Shown: piece by piece, positions 44,694-53,088 of the stretch
Numbering within the stretch: the stretch's first letter is position 1
Layout of the letters: the number at the start of each line of letters is the position of its first letter
NCBI GenBank assembly: GCA_944326325.1
Contig: CALVDQ010000001.1
Coordinates: 372,001-436,000, forward strand
Length of the DNA stretch: 64,000 nt
Source: an uncultured Bacteroidales bacterium
Lineage (GTDB): Bacteria; Bacteroidota; Bacteroidia; Bacteroidales; UBA932
Direction: 5' to 3'
Position numbers and translations under genes: made by a program
The notes under the pieces: generated by a model
What the model saw: the letters and a program-made list of their open reading frames with translations, nothing else
What the model was told of the DNA's origin: nothing
Databases searched by the model: none

Positions 44694-47600
44694 ATGGATT
44701 ACAGATTTTTCAGGCTTATCCTAATCTTTCTGCCGTTCATTCTGGCGGTTCTTCCCGCATCGGGACAGGACACGGCTGACGACGGCTCCGTCAGGGAGAC
44801 AGGTCTTTACATAGACCTCAGGGACTCCTCCCTCCCGGATGCCCTGGCAGAACTTCAGCAGCTTTCCGGCTGCAGCTTCCTTTTCGACGAGAGCATAGCG
44901 GACAAGGCACCCAGGATCACCCTCAAGATGCAGGATGCCATGCTCGTCGATATCCTCGACAGGATTTCCGCCATCACGAGACTGAAATATACCCGGGTGG
45001 ACAACACGTTCACCTTTGCCCCGGACAACACTTCTGCCGCCACCGAGAGGGCCGGCAAGGCCCGCGGACGGCTGTCCGGGGTGGTCGTGGATGATTCCGG
45101 GGCCCCTCTGGCCGGGGCTACAGTCCTCCTCGTGGGAGGGGGTAACGAGTATGCCCTTACCGACCTGGACGGAAAATGGTCTCTCGAGGCACCGTATCCT
45201 GCAAAGGTCTCCGTCTCCTATCTCGGCTTCGTGACAAAGGAAGTCAGGATAGAGTCGGAGGCACCGGTGAATATTGTCCTGCAGGAAGACATGAACATGC
45301 TCGACGAGATTGTGGTTGTCGGCTACGGTACGATGGAGAAAAAGGCCGTGACCAGTTCAATCACTTCCATTTCCGCGAAAAACCTCCTTGCCGGACAGGG
45401 CGGTTCGACCATAGCCACGGCATTGAAGGGACAGATCTCGGGTATGACAATCACCGAGACCTCCAGCCCTAACACCAGTTCCTCCATGCAGCTCAGGGGT
45501 GTGGCATCCATAAATGCCGCGGCTTCTCCGCTGGTGGTTGTGGACGGAGTGCCGGGTGCGGACATAAGGGCCATCAATTTCGAGGACGTGCTTTCCATCG
45601 ACGTGCTGAAGGACGCCTCTGCAGGAGCCATCTACGGTACAAGGGCGGCTGCCGGCGTCATCCTCATAACCACCAAAAAGCCGAATGAAGGCCCTCTGAA
45701 ACTCTCCTACACGGCCGAGCTTTCGACGGAGCAGGTTTCCAACCGTCCCCAGCTGCTTAACAGTGAGGAATTCCTCCGTTACGGGCTGGGAAGCGATCTC
45801 GGCTCGGACAACGACTGGTACGGGGCTCTGCTCAATGAAGGCGCATTCTCGCACCGTCATGTCGTGAACCTTTCGGGAGGCAGCCGCGCGGCCAGGGTAT
45901 ATGCCACATTCGTGGCCTCGGACCAGAAAGGTATCGCCCTCGGAGACAACAGGAAAGACTACTCCGGCAGAATCAACGGAAGTTTCAGTCTCCTGGACGA
46001 CCTTCTCGAAATCAACGTCCATACCGAATACCGTGAGGCTCACCGCGACCAGAGGGCATCCAACAACAATTTCGCAGCAGCCATGCTGATGAATCCTACC
46101 GAACCGATCTATGACGAGGAAAACCCGTCGGGATACAATGTCATAATCGGAGGCGACTATTATTTCAACCCTGTAGCGGACGTGATGCTCAAGCAGAGGG
46201 ACAAGATAGACAAGTGGATACTTGCCGACGCCAACGTGAAACTGAACCTCCCTCTGGGCTTTTCCGCGCAGGCGACTGTCAGCTGGCAGGACCGCCAGAT
46301 GCAGGCAACAAACTACACTTCCTCCCAGCACAGGTCTTCCATACAGAACGGACGCAACGGTGAGGCCTACCATGAATTCAACAAGACCATAAACGTCTCT
46401 GTCGAGCCTACGATAAACTTCGACAGGGTATTTGCTGGAGACCATACCGTGAATGCTGTCCTGGGCTACAGTTTTTATGAGGAGAACAGCGAGAGTTTCA
46501 ACATGACAAACTACAACTTCCCTGTGGACGGGACCGGGGCCTGGGATATCGGAGCAGGAGACTGGCTGAAGGACGGAAGGGCATCAATGGCTTCGTACAA
46601 GTACCCGAGAACCCGCCTGATCGCCTTTTTCGGACGTGCCAACTACAGCTACAAGAGCCGCTACATGGTTACGGCGAGTCTTCGTCACGAGGGGTCGTCC
46701 AAGTTCGGCAAGGACCATCGCTGGGGTAACTTCTGGGCGGTCTCCGGAGGATGGCGGATATCTTCCGAGCCTTGGATGGACGGCATCGGCTGGCTGGATG
46801 ACCTGAAAATAAGGGCCGGCTACGGTGTCACGGGAAACTGCGGCTTCGGGGCCGGTCAGACGGCATTCCGCTATGCTTCCGGTTCCTACTGGCCGATGAA
46901 CGGGGACTGGATAATGTCCTACGGGCCTGCCAACAATGTCAATAACGACCTCCACTGGGAAGAGAAGTCAGAGCTCAACATAGGTCTCGACTATGCTTTT
47001 CTCGGGAACAGGCTCTACGGCAAGTTCGACTGGTATCACCGTTGGGTGGACGGGATGATTTATGACATTACAGTCACGACACCTCCGGCCATGTATGACT
47101 CCACTGTCATGAACTACGGAAATCTCGAGAACTGGGGATGGGAATTCGAAATCGGCGGTATTCCCGTGCAGACAAAGGATTTCGAATGGACGTCATCCAT
47201 GCGCTTTTCCAGCAACAGGTCCAAGATCACCTCTCTCTGGGGCAACCATTCCTATCAGGACCGCGTGAACTTCCCTGCGCCCGGAGCTCCCGGCTCCGGC
47301 GGACGTCTCGAGGAAGGGACCATGATAGGAAGCTATTACCTGTGGGAATATGCCGGTGTCACCGAGGACGGGAAATGGCTGATATACGACAAGGACAACA
47401 ATGTCATCCTGGCCGACAACAAGACCTATGATGACAAGAGGTATATCGGCAATGCGATACCGAAACTTATCATATCCTGGGACAATATCTTCCGTTACAA
47501 GAACCTCACCCTCGGGATTAACCTCCGCAGCTGGCTGGACTACGATGTCTTCAACACCATAGACATGTACTACGGCCTCGCGAATGTCTCTAACCAGAAT

Positions 47601-47915
47601 GTCCTGCGCAGCGCATTCCTGAAAAACAGGGACATCAGGCAGGAAAAGCTCCTGTGCGACTACTGGCTTGAAGACGGCTCGTTCCTGAAGATAGACGCCG
47701 TCAGCCTGGGCTATACCCTGAACATGAAGAGATGGCAGAAATTCATAGACACCATAGACCTGTACCTCACGGTCAGGAACGTCGCCTGCTTCACGGGATA
47801 CTCAGGATTGAATCCTGAAGTGGACATAAACGGTCTCGACCCCGGCTACGAGTGGTACAATGACCTTTATCCGGAAACCCGCAGGTACACTTTCGGTGTA
47901 AAACTGACTTTCTAA
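44694..47915 (+). CDS. SusC-like TonB-dependent transporter with STN domain
   Basis: 1073 residues: signal peptide (about 1-25), STN domain (about 36-100, YIDLRDSSLPDALAELQQLS), carboxypeptidase-regulatory-like domain (about 125-200), plug beginning DEIVVVGYGTMEKK, and the barrel ending VKLTF. The STN domain matches the ECF sigma/FecR pair in the divergent operon, so substrate binding likely signals through FecR to that sigma factor. The SusD partner starts 14 bases downstream. With GH31 and an acetylesterase next to it, the substrate is probably an acetylated alpha-linked glycan. Confidence 0.96.
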   Translation: MDYRFFRLILIFLPFILAVLPASGQDTADDGSVRETGLYIDLRDSSLPDALAELQQLSGCSFLFDESIADKAPRITLKMQDAMLVDILDRISAITRLKYTRVDNTFTFAPDNTSAATERAGKARGRLSGVVVDDSGAPLAGATVLLVGGGNEYALTDLDGKWSLEAPYPAKVSVSYLGFVTKEVRIESEAPVNIVLQEDMNMLDEIVVVGYGTMEKKAVTSSITSISAKNLLAGQGGSTIATALKGQISGMTITETSSPNTSSSMQLRGVASINAAASPLVVVDGVPGADIRAINFEDVLSIDVLKDASAGAIYGTRAAAGVILITTKKPNEGPLKLSYTAELSTEQVSNRPQLLNSEEFLRYGLGSDLGSDNDWYGALLNEGAFSHRHVVNLSGGSRAARVYATFVASDQKGIALGDNRKDYSGRINGSFSLLDDLLEINVHTEYREAHRDQRASNNNFAAAMLMNPTEPIYDEENPSGYNVIIGGDYYFNPVADVMLKQRDKIDKWILADANVKLNLPLGFSAQATVSWQDRQMQATNYTSSQHRSSIQNGRNGEAYHEFNKTINVSVEPTINFDRVFAGDHTVNAVLGYSFYEENSESFNMTNYNFPVDGTGAWDIGAGDWLKDGRASMASYKYPRTRLIAFFGRANYSYKSRYMVTASLRHEGSSKFGKDHRWGNFWAVSGGWRISSEPWMDGIGWLDDLKIRAGYGVTGNCGFGAGQTAFRYASGSYWPMNGDWIMSYGPANNVNNDLHWEEKSELNIGLDYAFLGNRLYGKFDWYHRWVDGMIYDITVTTPPAMYDSTVMNYGNLENWGWEFEIGGIPVQTKDFEWTSSMRFSSNRSKITSLWGNHSYQDRVNFPAPGAPGSGGRLEEGTMIGSYYLWEYAGVTEDGKWLIYDKDNNVILADNKTYDDKRYIGNAIPKLIISWDNIFRYKNLTLGINLRSWLDYDVFNTIDMYYGLANVSNQNVLRSAFLKNRDIRQEKLLCDYWLEDGSFLKIDAVSLGYTLNMKRWQKFIDTIDLYLTVRNVACFTGYSGLNPEVDINGLDPGYEWYNDLYPETRRYTFGVKLTF

Positions 47916-47929
47916 TACTGGAGACAAAA

Positions 47930-49681
47930 ATGAAGAATATACTGAAACTATATATACTCGGTGCGGCTGTCTTCTTTGCAGGATGCACAAATCTTGACGA
48001 GATATACTATTCGGAGATAGCCCAGAATACATATTTTTCCACAAAGGAAAATATCTATGCCGCCCTTGCCAGACCTTATACGAAATGGAGGGGCACGCAT
48101 GAATTTGCCCCGTGGATGATGCAGGAAATCGTGGCCGACGAATTCTGCGTGACCCAGAAGGGTGCGGACTACGAAAGCGGCGGAGTCTACAGGCAGTTCC
48201 ACTGGCACACCTGGACTCCTGAACATGGCAACATTTACGCGACATATTTCCAGATGGGGGAGGGTATCTCGTATGCCCTGGCCATGATAGATGAACTGTC
48301 GGACCTCGACTATCCATCCTTCGGCCTTACGGAACAGGACAAGGCCGACCACATACTGCAGCTGAAGATGCTTGTCGGCTACTCGTACATGAGGGCCCTG
48401 GATTTCTTCGGGGGAATGCCGCTCTACAAGGAATATACGCTGGATGAAGTGCCGCGTTCTACCGCGCGAGAGACCTTCGACTATATAGAAAGCCTCTTCC
48501 TCGAGGGCATAGCCCCGGAGTCCTCTCTCAAGAAGAAGACCCTCGGAGAGCGGGAGGAAGGCTGGGTGAACCAGGGGATTGTGGCTACCTGTCTTGCCAG
48601 GCTCTATTTCAATGCCCAGGTCTATATCGGGGAGTCCCGCTTCGACGAATGCGCTCAACTCTGCCAGGACATCCTCGACGGTAAATACGGCGAGTATGAG
48701 CTCGAGACGGCATGGAACGGTCCTTTCGGCTTTGACAACGATTATTCGACGGAAGTGATATGGAGCTGCGCGTCCCAGTATGCCATGAACCAGATTTCCT
48801 GGGACTACGAGAGATTCAACCACTACAACGCCAAGGACTACTATGACGTGGACGGGATGGGCTCTACCAACGGCGCCCACCTCCAGCCATCTCTCGCCCC
48901 TGACGGCACGCCTTACTCTTTCAATATCGGGACTCCTTTCGCAAGGTTCAACGAGAATGACCTCAGGAAGAAGGGCTATGTCTACCTCGGCAACAAGCAG
49001 TATGAGGGGATGTTCCTCTACGGCAGGCAGGAGAGGGTGACTTCCGACGGCAGGACCGTAAGCTGCAAGGGAGCCCGCGAATACACCGGGGAGGTCATCA
49101 CATTCGTGGACCAGGTGGCGCAGTTCAAGAAGGTCGGGACAGAGTATGCCTCCGTCAGCGAGCTTCCTTCCAATATCACTACCGGGGAGGAGAACTCCGG
49201 CGTCCGCCTGGTGAAGCGGCCGGTGCCGGACAGGACCGGCCTGGACCTGCGGTACAATCCTGACTACGTTATCATCCGTCTTGCGGAAGTCTACTATATG
49301 CTGGCGGAGTGCAAGTACCGCGACGGCGACAAGGACGGTGCGGCCGATCTCATCAATGAAGTGCGCAAGCGCAATTTCGAAGGGAATGCCGACCCTGACC
49401 CATGCACCGAGGCGAACCTTGACAAATACAGGTTCCTTGAGGAGTGGATGCTTGAATTCCTCGGGGAGGGCCGCAGACGTACTGACCTCAGGCGCTGGAA
49501 TGCCTACACTACCGAAAGATGGTGGAACCACGAGCCTTCGGACCATTACCGCGAGCTCTTTCCTATCCCGCAGCTAAGCATTTCGGCAAGCAACGTGGAA
49601 CTGAAACAGAATCCGGGCTATGGCGGGAACGAGATGACGGCTGCGGAGGCCGGACTTTTCAATGTCCCTGATATCGAATAG
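47930..49681 (+). CDS. SusD/RagB-like surface lipoprotein
   Basis: 583 residues, lipobox FFAGCTNLD (Cys about 19). The SusD fold is supported by the N-terminal STKENIYAALARPY, the late VIIRLAEVYYMLAECKYRDGD and EEWMLEFLGEGRRRTDLRRW, and ELKQNPGY close to the end. It partners the SusC just upstream. After its stop is an 87-base gap with a G+C-rich stretch at 49692-49715 that can fold weakly, so expression of the following lipoproteins may be lower. Confidence 0.95.
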   Translation: MKNILKLYILGAAVFFAGCTNLDEIYYSEIAQNTYFSTKENIYAALARPYTKWRGTHEFAPWMMQEIVADEFCVTQKGADYESGGVYRQFHWHTWTPEHGNIYATYFQMGEGISYALAMIDELSDLDYPSFGLTEQDKADHILQLKMLVGYSYMRALDFFGGMPLYKEYTLDEVPRSTARETFDYIESLFLEGIAPESSLKKKTLGEREEGWVNQGIVATCLARLYFNAQVYIGESRFDECAQLCQDILDGKYGEYELETAWNGPFGFDNDYSTEVIWSCASQYAMNQISWDYERFNHYNAKDYYDVDGMGSTNGAHLQPSLAPDGTPYSFNIGTPFARFNENDLRKKGYVYLGNKQYEGMFLYGRQERVTSDGRTVSCKGAREYTGEVITFVDQVAQFKKVGTEYASVSELPSNITTGEENSGVRLVKRPVPDRTGLDLRYNPDYVIIRLAEVYYMLAECKYRDGDKDGAADLINEVRKRNFEGNADPDPCTEANLDKYRFLEEWMLEFLGEGRRRTDLRRWNAYTTERWWNHEPSDHYRELFPIPQLSISASNVELKQNPGYGGNEMTAAEAGLFNVPDIE

Positions 49682-49768
49682 GGACAGGAGTACGGCCGCA
49701 CGGCAGGCCGCCGTGGACTTTAGATTGTTGGACAGACGTTAAGGTCAAAACTATAAGATCAATACTAA

Positions 49769-50998
49769 ATGAAGGGAATGAATATGTTTTTTACATTGTT
49801 GCTGATGACTTTCCTGTCATCGGGATGCAACAGGGTTGAACCTCTGCCGGACGAGCCGCCGGTGGAAAAGTCATTCGTGGCTGACTGGCAGGAAGGCTGG
49901 CTCGACATCCATCAGATAAGCACCGGCAGGGGGAATGTGGCATGGCTGGTCCTGCCGGACGGTACCACCATGCTGGTGGATATGGGAGACCTCGGGGAGG
50001 ACAATTACCAGCAGGAAATCATGAATCCGAAGCCGTCGGCGTCCAAGTCCCCTGCCGAGTGGGTCGCCAGGTACATAGAGCATTTCTCGCAGCCGCTGGA
50101 AAACGGCACCGATATAGACTATGCCTTCATCACCCACTTCCATGGAGACCATATAGGCTCTTTCGACAACACTGCCATTTCCAGTCCGGGAGTGTCGTAC
50201 AAACTGCACGGCATCACCCATCTGGCGCAACTGGTGGATATAGGGAAGGTCGTGGACCGCGGCTGGCCGGGCTACAACTGGCCGAGTGCGGAGCAGGTGT
50301 CGTCTTCAAACGGCGGGCTCGGCAACTATACCTCGTTCATGAAGCTCAGGTCCGAGAACGGGAAGACCAACGAGAAGTTCATTGTGGGCAGCGACTCCCA
50401 GTTCCCGCTCAAATACGATGCTGCATCCTATCCGGAATTTTCCGTAAGGAACGTGGCCGGGAACCTGGATGTCTGGACGGGGTCCGGGACAGGGACATCG
50501 CATATATCGTTCGACACCACGGACGAGAACGAGTTCAGCTGCGCCATCCGTATAACCTACGGGGACTTCAGCTGGTACACCGGCGGGGACATCAAGTCCG
50601 AACTGACGGAAGATGCCGTAGCCAAGGCCTGCGGACCTACGGATGTGGTTGTCTGCAACCACCACGCTTACAAGGATGCGATGCACAACAGTTTCGTGAG
50701 ACAGATGCAGGCCAGGGCCTACGTCATCCCCGTGTGGGACTATTACCATCCGGAGGCGGAACCGTTGAGGTGGATGCTTTCGACTGACCTCTACCCTGGA
50801 GACCGCATGGTCTTCGCTGCCGGACTCGTGGACAGCAACAGGATACGCCTGGGCGAGAACGGAGAGCAGATCAAGCCTGCCGGCCATGTCATGATCCGCG
50901 TCTATGAGGGCGGGGATACATGGCAGGTGTTCGTGCTCAACGATTCCAGCACGGATTACGAAATCATATACAAGACAGATGTTCTTCAATCAAAATGA
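49769..50998 (+). CDS. Metallo-beta-lactamase-fold lipoprotein
   Basis: 409 residues with lipobox LSSGCNRVE (Cys about 20), so exported and lipid-anchored. The metal-binding motif THFHGDHIG (HxHxDH) is at about 120, preceded by the MLVDMGD segment typical of the fold, with further ligand candidates in WYTGGDIKSE (Asp) and CNHHAYKD (His). The fold serves lactamases, phosphodiesterases, lactonases and nucleases. In this SusC/D operon a hydrolase for a side group of the glycan is possible, but nothing in the sequence picks the bond. Its stop codon overlaps the first possible start of the next gene (ATGA). Confidence 0.87.
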   Translation: MKGMNMFFTLLLMTFLSSGCNRVEPLPDEPPVEKSFVADWQEGWLDIHQISTGRGNVAWLVLPDGTTMLVDMGDLGEDNYQQEIMNPKPSASKSPAEWVARYIEHFSQPLENGTDIDYAFITHFHGDHIGSFDNTAISSPGVSYKLHGITHLAQLVDIGKVVDRGWPGYNWPSAEQVSSSNGGLGNYTSFMKLRSENGKTNEKFIVGSDSQFPLKYDAASYPEFSVRNVAGNLDVWTGSGTGTSHISFDTTDENEFSCAIRITYGDFSWYTGGDIKSELTEDAVAKACGPTDVVVCNHHAYKDAMHNSFVRQMQARAYVIPVWDYYHPEAEPLRWMLSTDLYPGDRMVFAAGLVDSNRIRLGENGEQIKPAGHVMIRVYEGGDTWQVFVLNDSSTDYEIIYKTDVLQSK

Positions 50999-53064
50999 CA
51001 TATATGGAAAAACTTGGAAATATCGTGAGACTGGCTGCGGCCGCCGTTCTCATTGCGGCCGCCCTGTCATGTACCAGGGATGAACAGGTGACCGGCTCCT
51101 TGGAACTGGCATCCGACAGGATACTGATATCGGATGCCGGGACACCGGTCCTTGTCTCCCTGGATGCCAATATTGAATGGCGGATAGAGTATGATACTGA
51201 TAACGGATGGATGTCTACCGACCTTATGGGCGGGAAGGCTTCCACAAAAGGGTTTATGGTGGAAGGTACGGAGAATACGGGAGAGTCTCTCCGCTACCAG
51301 ACCATCCGTGTCTTCACCGTTGACCATGCCGCTGAAAAGGAAGTTACCGTAATACAGCTTTCATCGTATCCTGCAATCATATTCGAGTCCACTTCGATGA
51401 TGTCGCTAATGGCTGCGGAAGCCAGGTATTCGATAGCATTCACGGCAAATGTCCCGAATGACGGGATAAAGGCAACCCCGTCTGCGGACTGGCTGAAAGA
51501 TGTCACTGTGACGGAGGACGGCAATCTGGTATTCACCGCTTCAGAGAATACGGACGACGTCCTGCGCCAGGGTTATATCGAGCTTGTCTACGAGGATGAA
51601 AACGGCAGGCGGGCCGAGGCCATAGTAAAGGTGGAGCAGGCGGCGCCGAGCATATACAATGAAGCGACTCCGATTGATTTCTCCCAGGCTGCCGCGATAG
51701 CGGATGGAACGGTGGAGGACAACGTATGCATAGAAGGCATCATCACGAGCACAGGCACTTCCCAGAATATGCCGGCCAACAGGTATATCCTCCAGAGCGA
51801 GACCGGTCATGGTACTGTGGTCTTCGAGTCTTCCGGACTGATTGCATTTACCCAGTTCGACAGGGTTTCCCTTGCCCTCAAGGATACAAGGGTGGAAACG
51901 GAAACCGAAGGCGGGTTCTCCTACAAGGTATTTAAGGATGTCACTGTCTCCCATATACTTAAATTCGAGGATTCCGGATTCACCGTGCCTGATGTGAAGA
52001 TAGCGGACCTGACGGATGACATGACATTCAATATCGTCACGCTCACTGATGTGGAAGTGGCCCTGGCTGCAGGTGCCTATACCAATTTCAAGACCTGCTG
52101 GCCTGGGAATACGGAGCAGAGGGCCCCGGATTATTTTGTCCTGGAATTCCCGGACTTTTACCGCTGGTATCCTGTACCGGTGCGGGACAAGGACGGCGGC
52201 AGCATCTATATGCTGACAACTCTCGACGCTCCTTGGGCGCACACGACCTTGCCTGAAGGCTCCGGGACCCTTACCGGCATCGTAATGAAAGTGAATATGG
52301 CAAATTTCGACATAGACGGGACCTCGCTCTGCATAGTCCCTTTGTCGGAAAGTGACCTCGGCATTGACGGGACGGCGAATGAAGTCTCACAGGTGATAGC
52401 CGGCTGGGACTGCAACCTGAAGTATGAGACTCCGGACAATTCCTCTTCGGCGATGATATTCCCGGAGAATGAGTACAATCCTGACGAAGGCATTCTTGCA
52501 GGCCAGCCCGGCGTGGTGCTGAACAAGAACGGGAACACCGGCTTCCAGCAGTATTATGCCCTCAATATCCTCGGATACCAGGACTCGTTCCGCGGAGACG
52601 TGAACCTTTCTGACGCCGCCGACGGCTGGTACAGCACCTTGTCCGGAGGATATTACGGACGTGTCTCCGGAGGAGCCTTCAATTCCCAGCCGTGGAATAA
52701 AGGTGAACTGCATACGGATTTCTTCTATATAGACGGCATTTCCACTTCCGGCTATACTGGACCGCTGTCCCTCCAGGTGTCGATGAATACAGGCGGGGGT
52801 ACCCCGGTCTTCGCACTGGAATATGCTTCCGCCCTTTCCGGCCCGTGGACCGAGGTCACCAGGTTCAAGGTACTGCCCCAGCTGGACCGCACCGATTCCG
52901 GCAGGCAGACAGAGACGAATGTCCCGGGCTACAAGTTCTATGATTTCGAGCTTCCGGACGGCTGCCTGAACCAGGACAATCTCGCCATACGCCTGAGGAT
53001 AGTGTCCGACGAGAATGATCCACGTATCAGATTGGACCATATCCAGTTGAAATGCGCCAGATAA
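50995..53064 (+). CDS. BACON/DUF5689-type surface lipoprotein
   Basis: The start is placed at the ATG at 50995, overlapping the previous stop as ATGA; an ATG nine bases later is equally good. The 689-residue product has a lipobox (AALSCTRDE, Cys about 25). Two BACON-like sandwiches (about 30-125 and 126-215, each closing in a VTVIQLS or VKVEQAA strand) are followed by a DUF5689-like OB-fold region (about 220-470). The C-terminal part (about 480-689) is a beta-sandwich with a choice-of-anchor-like look (WDCNLKYETPDNS to RIRLDHIQLK). It lacks enzyme motifs and probably binds glycan at the surface. Confidence 0.82.
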   Translation: MTYMEKLGNIVRLAAAAVLIAAALSCTRDEQVTGSLELASDRILISDAGTPVLVSLDANIEWRIEYDTDNGWMSTDLMGGKASTKGFMVEGTENTGESLRYQTIRVFTVDHAAEKEVTVIQLSSYPAIIFESTSMMSLMAAEARYSIAFTANVPNDGIKATPSADWLKDVTVTEDGNLVFTASENTDDVLRQGYIELVYEDENGRRAEAIVKVEQAAPSIYNEATPIDFSQAAAIADGTVEDNVCIEGIITSTGTSQNMPANRYILQSETGHGTVVFESSGLIAFTQFDRVSLALKDTRVETETEGGFSYKVFKDVTVSHILKFEDSGFTVPDVKIADLTDDMTFNIVTLTDVEVALAAGAYTNFKTCWPGNTEQRAPDYFVLEFPDFYRWYPVPVRDKDGGSIYMLTTLDAPWAHTTLPEGSGTLTGIVMKVNMANFDIDGTSLCIVPLSESDLGIDGTANEVSQVIAGWDCNLKYETPDNSSSAMIFPENEYNPDEGILAGQPGVVLNKNGNTGFQQYYALNILGYQDSFRGDVNLSDAADGWYSTLSGGYYGRVSGGAFNSQPWNKGELHTDFFYIDGISTSGYTGPLSLQVSMNTGGGTPVFALEYASALSGPWTEVTRFKVLPQLDRTDSGRQTETNVPGYKFYDFELPDGCLNQDNLAIRLRIVSDENDPRIRLDHIQLKCAR

Positions 53065-53088
53065 GATAACAGCCAAAAAAGATACATT

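Noticed and set aside
47948..49546. Open frame of about 532 codons opposite susD
   Set aside because: Shadow of the SusD gene, with no family features.
49692..49715. Terminator after the third susD
   Set aside because: The pairing is short and imperfect and has no T tract; it is mentioned only as a weak fold.
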